Below are positions 23,343 through 35,224 of a stretch of 64,000 nt of DNA, piece by piece (position 1 is the first letter of the stretch; each line of letters opens with the position of its first letter). Made by a program: the position numbers and the translations under genes. Under the pieces are notes generated by a model that searched no databases, had not been told where the DNA came from, and was given only the letters and a program-made list of their open reading frames with translations. Location: positions 1 through 64,000 of the forward strand of contig RCAB01000164.1 of the NCBI GenBank assembly GCA_003640385.1, read 5' to 3'. This DNA is from Setaria digitata (lineage: Eukaryota; Nematoda; Chromadorea; Rhabditida; Setariidae).

Positions 23343-24204
23343 ATAGGTAATGAAAATAACTACCAATTCAAAATGCCTGCGCTTTCCTGAATTTTTATTT
23401 GTGACCACTGTTATTTGCTACCGTGCTCTTTTGCTTAACTTATATTCGAATTTCTGTATTCGATATTTTTGACACATTACAGTTACAAAAGTTCCTCAAC
23501 ATACTTAACTTCTCTAAGTGAACAGCTATGATTGGAGAAGTTTGTTACTCACTTCAAGCTAATGTTGCTGTTGTTCTCTAAATCCTCATATTTTTTGCTA
23601 TTATCGTGTGATAAATTTATTTCCTAATCCTAGCTTGTCGCTTCGAAATGGAATAGGAACTGATTATACCATGTACTTCTCATGTAAAGAAGCAGAAAAA
23701 GAAAGACCCGAAAAAGAAATTTGTTGTATCTTGTTCGAAAAGGACCAAATTTTCTGCAAAGAAAAATGTTATATACATGATTGCATACAGCGCTACATTG
23801 ACAAGATCACATTGCTCGCAAGATGTCGCCACTTCCAAAGTTGCACCAGTGAAACAACAACTCACATCATTCTGCTGTTCGCAATCTAGTAATGAGCAAT
23901 TTTACGACAGTCAGTACTACAAAATAGTTCAATGTACATGTATCGGAAGCTTTAAATTCTGTAAAAGTGACGAATGGAATTTATTTATTTTTTGAGACTT
24001 TTGAAATTAGTACTCCAGGCTGGATCAAGAAATATCTTAATCCGGGGAATATGACGCAGAGAATTTTCACTTCCACCCAACTATTCTTTAGTCCCAAGAA
24101 AGTTTCCAATAAATATTATTTTATTACAACGACACTACAAACACGACACATGAATAAATTCATGGGAAATATCGAAAATGAAAGAATTTTTGAAGCAGAT
24201 ATCA
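23343..24204. other. 3' intergenic region between convergent genes
   Basis: Contains the 3' ends of the calumenin (plus) and MOB (minus) genes. A minus-strand AATAAA lies at 24125-24120, about 80 nt past the MOB stop. Frames at 23608-23889 and 23777-23995 show no recognisable domain and are probably chance. Confidence 0.6.
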
Positions 24205-26174
24205 TCAGCACGTTTGCGAGTAAGGCTTGCATATTAGGGCGGTGGTCGTTGGATAACCACCCCAGCTACCACTTTTTGACGATGGGAACTGTTGAGGACC
24301 ATTAGGCCCATCAGTGAGTTGAACCATCTGATGACCGCATCCATGGTACACTACTGCAGGGCGTACCAACTGTAATAAAATTTCAGTGATTCAACAGTAC
24401 AGTCACGTTGAAGAAAATGTGATTTGGAATTTGTATTAAAAGGCAAGTGCTTTCAGATTAATGGCTCATACAATCAGAAAAACTACCTGTAATGTATGTG
24501 ATAGAGCGGAGAGTTCCTTGCTCTCCAAAAGATTATACATTTTAGCAATAGAGTACATATGTGCCACAACCAGGCTATACTGTGATCGCAAATTCAAAGT
24601 GGCTAGCTGTTCCCAATGGTTCGTATATAAATGCCCGCAACTATGCCACAGCAATTTTATTAAACGACGACAGTGATTTTCAAAATTATTTGAAAAAGCA
24701 CATCCTGAAAAGATGTTCACCATCACTAACACCTTAAGTAGCAAAAAAGTGAAAACCTTAGTAATAATATCATGTCAGAAAGTAACTGTTCTCTTTTGCT
24801 ACATCCTAAACTGGAGAAATTAGCAAAGCAATCACATGGGTACTTTTTTAAACTAGATCAGTGAGCAGGTTAAAGGAGCGAGTGAGACCTATTAAGATTT
24901 CGGTATACAATGGTTAACATTTTAGTAGCGAGAAAAGAAAACAATGTCGAAATTCTACCATATTTAGTTGGATAAAGTCGTTCATCTTTTGCACTTTTTT
25001 CACAGAACGATAAAACACAATCGATGTATTGCATGGCAGAATATGGATGGTGTTTTCTCCTTTCATCAATCCAGTGTGCTTTTCTGCAATTTTTTTCCAG
25101 TCATTACTGCTGAAATTCATTTTTTTTCTTTTTTTTTTAAACTAAAACAAAATTTAAATATGTTGCTTACATAATATCTGAGCTGAGTATTTTGACATTA
25201 ATATTCCCTAAAGAAAAATGGAATGACAGATTTCATGAAACTTCTAAGTGATGGATTACCATAACTTCAGTAACTCTCTGAGGAGAAATTATGTTCTCTG
25301 AGCTATAATTGAGAAAAATTACACATCAGTAAAAAGGTGATTCATAAGTGGGGCAAACCTATTAGAAGTAAATAAGAAGAATGTCAATAATGAAAAATTC
25401 TAGACCGAAAAACAAGAAACTGGATTTATGTCGATACCACTTCCCAAGTTACCGAAAAACAGCTTTTTCATTTTAACTATGCGATGAAAAAAGCTGTTAG
25501 AAAAGTGTTACAGACTACATGAAACTCACGGAACACCTGGATATGACATAATAGGACATGATACCGGCGTGCATACTTCCGATATTGTACCACATAATGC
25601 ATTTACATTCTCGAAAAGAGATAATGCTGAAACTTGTTTCAAAATTCAATATTTAAGTGTAACGTCGATATGATGCGCCCACTTCTGCTATTTACCAAAG
25701 ATAAATCTGTAAATTCTGCATAGACATATACCGAACATAACAAAACCTACTGTGTGTTGCCAGCCACTCATTTTTGTCCATTCCTTGAGGTAGCTTCGAA
25801 AGTCGTCTAATCATCTAGAAAAAAAAATGACTAATTATTTGTTTCTAACCAAAGTCAGTTCCAAATGACCTCAGGATTTTAAACAGGAATTTTCTATTTG
25901 CTCCCATTTGTGTCATCGATGATTAAAAAACCATCAGAGTTGTGTAAACTAATAACACTAACTTCATCATCAAAAGAATCACACACTCCCATTTCCGACA
26001 AAGCTTTACGTTTACAGTTCGGAGCATGGATGCATGTGGCTGTATTTTTCCCTCCGCTTGATGACATACGTCGTGCTGAACGGCATCCCTCGTTCACACC
26101 TTTGCGTCGGGATCTTCTACAAAGAACTTTAATAATTTTACCCTGTATTCAACTTTCATTTCTTCAAAATTCAT
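24205..26174 (-). CDS. MOB kinase activator, MOB2-like
   Basis: MOB proteins are zinc-binding co-activators of NDR/LATS kinases. Six exons join in phase to 247 residues: 26174-26100, 25814-25751, 25626-25530, 25083-24959, 24704-24487, 24369-24205. Diagnostic motifs: LPQGMDKNEWLATHT (exons 2-3), CGTISEVCTPVSCPIMS, HWIDERRKHHPYSAMQYID, DERLYPTKYG and LLESKELSAL. The zinc ligands are intact: C65 and C70 (C-x4-C) and H145 and H150 (H-x4-H). NEWLATHT and FPTKYG-type strings favour MOB2 over MOB1/MOB3. The last exon adds a Gly/Pro/Ser-rich tail of about 54 residues ending in SQTC. The start is the first in-frame ATG, 17 nt after a strong acceptor (TTTTTTATAG, ending at 26192), which fits trans-splicing. 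An upstream exon at 26.8-27.0 kb may instead extend the N-terminus. It is convergent with calumenin. Confidence 0.9.
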
Positions 26175-26191
26175 CCAAATGCTGTTGCTCC

Positions 26192-29100
26192 CTATAAAAA
26201 AAAGAAAAACAAACGAAAAAAAGAAACAAAGGTTTCAAAACACATACACTTCTTCAAAACTTAATTTATTTTCAATATATATATATATATAAAATTCCAA
26301 TAATTTGTTCTCCCGATATTGTAATTAAAAAAAATTTCTTCAGTATGGTAATTGGCTAAAAATCGTGAGGCTGAACAACACCAATATCAGTAATATATTA
26401 ATGACAAAAGTTTTATTCCGGCAAATGGCACTTATTTACTTTCTAATCCAAGACTATCAGACTGTAATTTCACAGAAATTTGTTTGTAAAAAAAAAATTT
26501 TAATTATGCATGAGTAATTCAGAGTACATATTAAAAAGACTAATAAGAAAGTGCAGCAGGATCAGACAAGAAACCAACAAATATTTAAAGACTAAAACAC
26601 TAAAACTGCTTGAACTATCCGAGGTTGCATTCTTAAAATCATTGAGAACATTGGTGTGCCATACAAGTCCCACTGTTATCTTCGATGATACATTAAATCA
26701 AAAAAAAAAAAACCAATAGTAAACCGAAGCTTCTAAGTATTCACTTTATTCCGCGTGACAAAAAAGACAAAAAAAATGATGGGATGAAGTGACAAAAATG
26801 AACTCACGTTGCAAATGAGACGATATTAGAGAGGAACATTTTAGCAAGGCAACAACCATCTTCGCTAACATCTTTAGATGAATGTCTTGATAAGGTGTTT
26901 CGTTTTGCATGCACCTGCGCCGGTTTCACATCTTCAGCAGATAATCCAGCTGACTCACTTCCTCCAGCTGTATCCGTCGGATATTTCTCAGTCAATGTCG
27001 ACATTACATCCATAGCTACACTTAATTAACAGGACATTCATTAAGAGCACTTAACTACCACAACGCACTTTAATGATATCCTATCCCAAAACATTCGCGA
27101 AATGCGGCCGTTTTCTACTGTACATTTTCTTTTATATCAGCCTCATTAACTTATCATTTTTTGCATAAGGCAGCCATGGTACTTATCGTCTCTTCTTTTT
27201 CCAGACTTTCGCTAAATAATACAGCGTGGGAGTACTTTTGAAGCAAACAGTTTTCCGTAATTGAAATGCCAACTAAGACAATTAGACAAAGCAGCGTCAT
27301 TTTTACATAGTTCCACGTCTGATAAGTACGATCTGAACAAAAAAGGGTAGAAGGGATATTCTTACAAAGGATATTATACATCTGAGTGGCTCTAATTTTT
27401 TTTAGATTCCAGCAGTTATTTGGCAAAAGTAAGAAATATTCGCAATGGATCCCCTTCCATATAATTATGCCTTATGCCTATCATGCAAACAAAAGAGGAC
27501 GTACAATCAGTCATAGTAAAAAGGAATCTATATTAACGTAAAAACCTCTCCAATCGATTAGAAATTTAACCAAATTCACAGCACAAGCATAGGGAAAAAG
27601 CTCGAACAAAAATGGAAAGCTGCAGAACCGGAAGGGTTGAATGTTTGCACTCGATATTTTCTTTTTGTTTGATTAACAGCATAAATATTGCTTTTTCATA
27701 AACGAAAAAATTATTATCAACCGCTCATACCTCTTATTTTCCTGACGCATTAAACCGCCCGAACGTGAACCAGATGAAAATCAGCAACTTTCAGTTCCCG
27801 GACATTGTAGTAATAACGTTATCAGGGACAATAAGTGATTCTCGGGAACGTCACATAATCGGGCATAAAAAACGAGCAGAGAAAAAGATGAATACTACCA
27901 AGTTTTTTACCAATGTCAGTCGAAAATGCAAATTTTCGTCATCTTTTACGTGTTGCTCTAAAATATATACTACAAATTCATCTCAGACCGTTGAAAAATT
28001 TAAAAGGAGTACTTTTAGTACTTTTAGAAGAGCAGCGACTGGGAATCTACAAAGTCAATTTGAAAAATAATCTATTTGGTACAAACTATAAGAGATCAAG
28101 CAGTAATTAATCACTTCCCAGTTTGCGAATTCCAATCCTGTTCGTTTTTGTAATTCAATTAATCAATTTGTACGATTAATAATCTATTACAAATAAATAC
28201 TTCGACAAGTAAGGTAAACAGCCCTCTGTTTCTTAATTGCCTAGGCAGAACAGAGTAGAATTCAAAACGTTTCTGTTATATTTCTAGACCCATAAAACGT
28301 TGAGACCAGGATGTATCTATCACACATGAGGTTAATTGAAGAATCTGGTACCAAAGATCGAAAAAAAGGTTCAGCTTGATATAAATTTAATAAAAAAAAA
28401 AGAGCAGAGAAAACACAGACCATAAGTATATATATAGTATATAGTATATATATATATATATATACTTATATAAACTTCTGCTTATAATCGTAGAAATTGT
28501 TGGGAGAACGACATGAAATGAAAAGCTACACTAATACTTGAAATAAAAGAGCTGAAGAATCCGGAAAAGTGTGGATGCTTTCCCGGAAAGATCTGGATCG
28601 GGCTTTTGCCATTTTTCTGATTGTTTCTAGAGTCCGACCACTTGCCTGAAAGTTTTCAGATTTCTCACTTTTCACCATGAGGCTGAGCACAGTCAGTAAG
28701 TGAGTGAGTTTATGTAGCATTCAGTTAAAGAAGGATGGAAGATGAGAAACTATAAATGCTGTCTTTATTTAAAAAAAAAAAAAGAAAAAAAAAGAGGAAA
28801 TTTAGAACACTATTTTGAAGAAGCTACAGTGGTAACAAAGTCGTAGCAGTGTTTTTATGGTCGGTTAAACAGTAATATGAAATATAGTTACCATTGTTTC
28901 GCACTTTTTTTTTTTTTACAAAAAGAGTCAAAAATGTGTTAAATAAGTACCATTGACTTCATTATAACAAATTATGGTATAAATGTTTAATGAATAGGTA
29001 TAAGTAAGTCAACAAAGCTAAAATAAGTCAAGTAAGAAAAAGCGGAAATTAATAGATTGTCATAATTAGACTGACGTCCCTGCATCGGATGATAGCACAG

Positions 29101-30553
29101 TTTGCGAGAGTGACGCGAAATGGTCCTTTACAGCAATGAAAGTAGAAATACCCCAACCCCCAACCACCTTCCTCTCTGAGCATTTGTCAGTCACTCTTAC
29201 AAACGGAAATATATAAGAACCAAAAAAAAAAAATTCCCTGTAGTGAGAGGAAATTATCAAATGTATTTCATCCAATATTAACAACTAATAGTAATACCAC
29301 TGTTTCTATACCAACACTGATCTTAACGGCTGAGTGGGACTGGAGGGAGGAGACTGTCAACAGCGATCGTTCACCTGAGAATACACTTCACAAATACAAA
29401 CACATATACACAAATACGCACAACCCAGTAAACCAATCCTTCTCCGCTCTCAAATGAGAACAGTGGAATATGAATTGTCACATGTGCAACATACATCCAT
29501 CCGGTATTTGTGACATCAACCACGAAAATATAACCTCTACATGGTAAAAACTGGAGGAGGGAGAAAAGGAGAGAAGGGAAGAGAGGGAATTTTAATTCGA
29601 TACTTTCAGTTTGCTTTAAATAAGGTGGCTTGAAACAAGTAGTGAATTTAAAAACCTGCTACTTCCCACTGCCCTTCATCTTCGTATTTAGGATAACGCA
29701 TTTCTTGTTCCTCTGTTTCCGAAAGTTTATTATTTAAGCCTAAATGATAACCAGATTTTTCTTTACCAGTGTTACAAAATTGAAGTAGTATTCGGGTTAG
29801 GCTCACAAGAGTGTGAAGTAAGTCGTTCAGTTTCATCAATATCATCAGTTGAGCAAACACGTGACTGTATTATTTACTCAGTTCACAGCTTCACTCCCAC
29901 TAATAAATACACTAACTTGCACCAAACCTACAGAAAATTTTCCACAAGCTATACAGTTTTCAGTTCCCTGTGGAAAGTTATCTTGTTACATTGATCTGCC
30001 ATCAACAGATCCTACTGGCAAATTTTTAAAATCTTTCAAAACTGTTTAAAAAAAAAAAGAAAAGAAAAAAGAAAAAAAGCTAACTCCAGCACGATGTTGG
30101 TACGATCACTAATTAGTATTGAGCTTTCCTATAACAGCTAAAACAAGGAATGATAATTGCACAATTTTTGCATTTTCTAAACAGTATTCCCGTCGAAGCA
30201 AATCCATCGCTCCTAAGAATATTAAGCTGCTGTAAGATTAAGCCAGACACAGATATTAAGCTAGGAAGACATGCGGCTTGGTACCCCTTGTTAGATAAGA
30301 ATATTCCTCAAAAAATTTCTGCAAAAATGTGACTACTTACAGCTCCTTCCTGAAAGCAATAAAGAAGGCATGAAGTGGTGACTGCAATACTGAGAAAAAA
30401 AAAAAAAAAAAAAGACAACGGGTAAAAGGGAAAAAGCAGATCGTTATTAATAAAATACAGAGAAATGGGAGAAAGCAGAGGATATATTTGATCTATAAAT
30501 AAGATTCTTACAAGCTTTAATTATTAATACTTCATCATGAATACTGGTCGTCT
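26192..30553. other. Region with unassigned coding-looking minus-strand fragments
   Basis: Apart from the 26.8-27.0 kb exon, several minus-strand stretches look compositionally coding but could not be joined: 29860-29650 (contains MRYPKYEDEGQWEVAG before a possible donor), about 29203-29066 (preceded by a T-rich tract and TTTGTAAG; contains ERKVVGGWGISTFIAVKDHF), 28720-28526 (contains SGRTLETIRKMAKARSRSF) and about 29967-29890 (after TTTCCACAG; GTENCIACGKFSVGLVQVSV). They may be exons of one or more genes upstream of the MOB gene on the same strand. No family recognised. An AT dinucleotide tract lies at 28428-28468. Confidence 0.35.
26808..27013 (-). CDS. Candidate first exon, Ser/Thr-rich (MOB extension or separate small protein)
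   Basis: ATG 27013 opens 68 codons (MDVMSTLTEKYPTDTAGGSE...) with normal composition, ending at a good donor (AC|GTGAGT, 26807). Spliced to the strong acceptor before 26191 it would stop after nine more codons (TEQQHLDEF), a 77-residue protein. Spliced four bases further (GAG|C, from 26187) it would read in frame into the MOB gene and give about 320 residues with a low-complexity N-terminus. No domain recognised. Which product is made cannot be decided from sequence. Confidence 0.45.
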
Positions 30554-31015
30554 TCAAAAGGCTCGATACGAATCATAAATGGACTGAGTTATGTAATCAA
30601 TAAACGAGGGACTGTAAACAGGGAATGTTACTGACACAAATTACTTTCAGACACCTGAAGTGATTCCAATAGTAACATAAACAAACAAGCAAACAAAACA
30701 AACACAAAATACAAAGTAAGAGTTACAAACGTAAACAACGTAAGTGTTAATAAACCGAAGGTGATAACCATTCTTTAATAGCCTTTCACGAACTATCTAA
30801 TTAGAAAACTGAGACATACTTAGTTATCCATTCCACTGTTTCACGGAGATAATCAGGAAGCAACCGGTCCAGCCGGCTATTGATTCTGCTAGACGCCAGC
30901 GTAAGTTCGGGTACTGTTGAGTCTGATACTCAAAACAATTCTTGTATAATCAGCTGCAACATTTGCCACGCACTAACGATATCACCAGATTCCCGGTGAA
31001 TTCGGTAGTATTCAG
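30554..31015 (-). CDS. 3' exons of an unrecognised minus-strand gene (partial)
   Basis: Three exons join in phase: 31015-30974, 30913-30820 and 30611-30554. Together they encode about 62 residues up to a TGA: EYYRIHRESGDIV, then PELTLASSRINSRLDRLLPD and YLRETVEWIT, then PSFIDYITQSIYDSYRAF. The introns are 60 and 208 bp with donors GTGCGT and GTATGT and acceptors CTCAACAG and GTTTACAG. The first intron removes an in-frame TGA at 30932-30930. The composition is ordinary soluble, partly helical protein; I recognise no family. The upstream exon was not found: candidates near 31.05-31.35 kb did not supply the required phase. Confidence 0.45.
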
Positions 31016-33284
31016 CTAAAAATACTACAATTTAAACAAACTGAATGACCTGTTCAGACTGCAGTAAAAGGTGTATCTCGAGTTCCACCATCCATATTCA
31101 AAAGAAAGGATGAAATGCTCCTAAACATCGTCATCCACCAAAGAAAACCCCCGAAAGCTAGGCAGTACGCAAAACTCCATAAAAGTACAAAACTGAGTTG
31201 ATAACAGCCAACATGGATTGAGAAGATCCGAGCCGCTGCAATGGTAATTTGCGGATACAGCGCTCTGCTCTGCGTTTTGAGTTGAACAGATCGACGCTAT
31301 GTGACGTGAGGATAACGTGACATGACATGATATGGCGTAACAAGGCATGATATAACTTAGACGTTTCTGGTTCAGTTATGAAGAAAGAGATCTGAGAATG
31401 ACAAGCAAGCGGGGAAGATATTATCTTATCACGGGGATGATTTCGTGGATGACACAGTAAGCATATGCGGAACGAGATTCAACTATAGATAGGTAATATG
31501 CACTTTTATTAATTGGTGAATTGGACATTCTCGTTTGTGACCGTTTCTGATAAGGCACAAATCGCAAGTGGTTATCGAGTGAAGTTACTTGCTACCTGTT
31601 CATTAGCTCCCTCTTATCCCTTGTATACTCGAGAATTTCGCAGAAGGTATTGAACGTCATCTATTTGTTTTATTTTTATAGTCATCTTCATAACCTTTTA
31701 TAGGAATGCATTGGAGTATTCATCACATATTCATTTTATAAAGATGGAAGAAAAAGTGCGTTTAAATTTTTTGAGAATAAAGTGAGGAATTTTATGTGAT
31801 TTCATGAGGAACAAAATATCCAATATTTAATTTTTCCATTCATCAAAATGTACTACTTCTAGAGCAGTCTATAATTTTCTTTAAAAGTTGTATCAATTGA
31901 AGTCTTCTCCTTTACAACAGGGATTTAATCCTGTACTAGAGCGCAAATAATTTTGCTATTTTTAATATTTTTTTTTTTTTCGGCGAAATTCCTATCATTA
32001 TGATAAGTATCAAACAGAAAAGCCTTTTCTATTATCATTAAAATGCTTCATTGTCTCGATAATATGTCATTAAGATGAATACTTAACGATGGGCTTTGAC
32101 TGTGATTGTTTTCGATTAATGTTTGAATGCGCGGAAGCAGAAAACAAAAATTTATGGAATGTTTTGGTGTAGCCATTCATTCATCTATATGCATCCCATA
32201 TACATATATATAAATTAGAGAAAATCGAAGCATGGATTGCAATCAGTTTGTAGGAGTAGCTAGACTAGGGTAGAATGGTCTCAGAAATGAATGGCTAGGC
32301 GGTCGATCGAGAAAAAGGGGACGAGAAAGTCTAGGCAAAGAGCCTCAAAAGGTTTGGCAATGTTAGTTGCTTTGAGATTCTTCTGATCAATTTGTGTGCG
32401 AATATGTACTTCCTTCATTTGGCTGATGCTAAAAGAAATTGAAGTGGCCTTCTGAAGCAAGGCATTTTCCATTTCTCTTTCAAAATATATACATTATCAT
32501 GCTTCACTGATTATTTTCGGCTTTTTTTTCTTCATCTTTATCAGAAATGAAAAAACCTCAGTTTTTTTTTCTTTTTTTTTAATCACTAGCAGCTTACTAT
32601 TGCACCCAGGTAAAATGCCACCTTAATCTTATTGCATAGGTTACTCATTATTCAATCACCTCTGTAGCTGAACCGACTAAACAGAATCGGTCTGATCAGT
32701 TGAAAAATGAGGTAAACGAAATTAACATATAGAACTATGTCCAGAGTTGTAGCTAACCGTCAAGTCATTAATTGTTGTTTGAATCACTTAATATTTTGAT
32801 TTACAGCTACATTTTATTCTTCAGCTTATTATATCTGTTTCTTTTTTTTTTCCATAATTTTCTATTCAAAATAAAAAAGAGAAAAAGAAATCCAAGAAAA
32901 ATATTTTGGATAGTGTTAGTTGACATATAAGAAAGGACTGAGAATGATATTTTGTAGATGTCGATCCAGTTCTTTTGTACTATTTCCCGAGAAGATGCCC
33001 AATTAGTAGAATTTTATTATAGCTCAGTACTTTTATTTATCATTGTTCAATTTATTCTTTTATTTAAGGAACAATTTCTCATCTCTCCCTCAAACTTGAA
33101 TATATCACGCAGGGTATTTCAAACCTTCATTTGTTATATGGTTGATTTTTCTAAATTATTTTAACAAAATAAAAAAAAAAAAATAATTAACTGGGAGAAG
33201 ATAATCATCCTTATCCTCGTTTATGTGATTGTCATTTTATTTTATTCTTATCAGTTAAATTTTTGATAAGAATAAAATTCTTTA
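31016..33284. other. Intergenic, no supported gene
   Basis: The minus-strand frames at 31121-31348 overlap in two registers; one might hold 5' exons of the gene ending at 30554, but no join was found. Frames at 32281-32472 and 32958-33164 have no domain or splice partner. A TTCTTTAG acceptor at 33278-33285 lies 28 bp before the synaptogyrin start. Confidence 0.5.
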
Positions 33285-33313
33285 GAATTTAAAAGCATTT
33301 GCAAAAAGTTTAA

Positions 33314-34893
33314 ATGAGCAACATGGAGAATGTTCGAGCATATGGTGCCGGTATGGCTGGTGGACAATTTCAGCCGGGGATTTTCTTCAGGAAACCAACT
33401 GTTATTATACGAATCTTTGCTTTGGTTCGTCCAATATATATATATTGACTTTCGTAGAATATATACTTAATTAAATTGTTTTATAAAGAAAAGTATTAAA
33501 GGGTTGTAATTTGCTCGTAAAATAATTTGGCTAAATATTGCTTTTATTATCTTCATTATTAAGTACCATAAGTCTTTGCAATTACCCATAATTATACATT
33601 TCACAGTTTAAATTGCATAATTTCTACAATCATACGCACAATTATTTATTAATTTAATTATTTAATAGACTAAAAAAGTAAATGCGCCTCACTGGCAGCA
33701 ATGAATCTATTTAAGGTTTTTGGGCTTGCGCAATGGATCGCAGTGTCGCGTGGTGGTTGGTATGCGACAAAAAATGATGATGAGCAAATTTGTCTTTATG
33801 CTAATAGTTCATCAACCTGTTCTTTTGGCTCAGCAATGGGTTTTTTTGCTGTTCTTAGTGCAGTGGGCTTATTGTTTCTAGATGCTAAATTTGAGACGAT
33901 TAGTTCAATTCCAACCAGAAAACGTGCTGTAATGACCGATATGATCCTTTCCGGTTTGCTTTTACACAATATCAATAAACCGTTCTTTTCTTTTTTTTTT
34001 TTTTTCAATTAATGAAGTTTTTTTTTGCGACAAGAAGTGTTTCTTCATTTAACGACAATTGACCGTGCCTATCAATTTAATTTCCATAATTTCTACGATT
34101 TAAAAATTGTATCATTTTTATTTTGCTTTGAATTTAAAACATATACAACAAGTTTTTTTTTTTTTTTTGCTTGAATAACAAAAACCTTTCTTATAGATTA
34201 TTCACAGCGATTAAAAAAAAGGTTTACTTGAGACTTTGTAAGATTTCAAAATAATTTCAGATAATATTGGCAAAATGAATAAGTGAAAATTTTCAGGATT
34301 GCTGGCATTCTTATTCCTGATAACGTTTTTTTCATTATGGTCAAAGTATGGTGAAGTGGATATAAGTGAACCATACAGTGGTGGCTTAGCCAAAATTGCC
34401 ATCTTTTTCGCATTTCTCTCCGTTTTTGTTTGGGTAATTTTGTTCAGTGACCAATACTGAATTATCTTTATTTTATTACTAGAAATTCGATGTTTTTGGA
34501 ACTAACATATGAATTGAAGGGAATATTAATTTGAATTTTTATTTTAATCATTTGTGAATTTTTTTTTTTTTTTGCAGTTATTTAAGAAACATGAATAATT
34601 AACTTCTCGTTTTTATTTGGAAAAATTAACCAATAAAAATTTCAGGGTGCGGGGACATTTTTTGCATGGCGACGATATGAAGAGGGTGCGGTGACAAATT
34701 TCGTACCATCTTATGAACAGGATTTTACAACTGGCGTACAAGCTGGACCAGATTACGGCTATGGAGGAGAAAGCGATATCGGCGTTGTTGGTTTGTTTTG
34801 ATAAATTGCACTACTCGAATTAAAATATTAAAATCAAATTAAAAAATTACACGAACAATTCGAGAGAAAAAAAATTCTGCTCTTTCTCACTCA

Positions 34894-34924
<31 letters not shown>

Positions 34925-35224
34925 TAAATTATGTCGTAAAGAAAGATGGAATTCAGTTAAAATTTACGTTTATTTCCACAAATATTCTGATTTATTAACA
35001 ATCCATAATAACTTCATGAGTCATAAGCCTGTATAAATTGAAAAGTGTGGAAAGTTTCATTTTTTTTCTCCCTCTCTCTCAAGAAACAAAACAAAACAAA
35101 AAGTTTACAATCTGAAGAAATTTCAGGACAAAGTGACAGAGGCACATATCAAAATGCTCCATTTACAGCAATCAATACAACAGAATCCCCAGTGGATATA
35201 ACAAAGAGTTATCAGGGATATTAG
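33314..35224 (+). CDS. sng-1: Synaptogyrin
   Basis: Four-transmembrane MARVEL-family protein of synaptic vesicles. Exons 33314-33424, 33716-33953, 34297-34433, 34646-34790 and 35127-35224 join in phase to 242 residues. The N-terminus carries the family signature (VRAYGAGMAGGQFQPGIFFR then KPTVIIRIFAL). TM1 spans the exon 1/2 join, the lumenal loop holds the paired cysteines (EQICLYANSSSTCSFG), TM2 follows (FFAVLSAVGLLFL), TM3 and TM4 lie in exons 3-4, and the cytosolic tail is Gly/Tyr/Gln-rich and ends in SYQGY, as in other synaptogyrins. Length matches the family (about 230-250). ATG 33314 follows a likely spliced-leader acceptor (TTCTTTAG ending at 33285). A (CT)n tract (about 34892-34921) lies in intron 4. 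The collagen gene follows on the same strand after 2.3 kb. The symbol follows the single C. elegans gene. Confidence 0.93.

Noticed and set aside
25260..25305. Candidate MOB exon reading SENIISPQRVTEVM with splice-like flanks
   Set aside because: It resembles the MOB APQYxDxVM segment, but the true segment lies in the 25083-24959 exon with correct phase, so this copy is coincidental.
27154..27426. Minus-strand frame with a signal-peptide-like start (MTLLCLIVLVGIS)
   Set aside because: Short, no homology, and the frame begins without an ATG; could be an exon but cannot be supported.
31121..31348. Two overlapping minus-strand frames upstream of the unrecognised gene
   Set aside because: Neither supplies the phase needed at 31015, and overlapping registers suggest chance openness.
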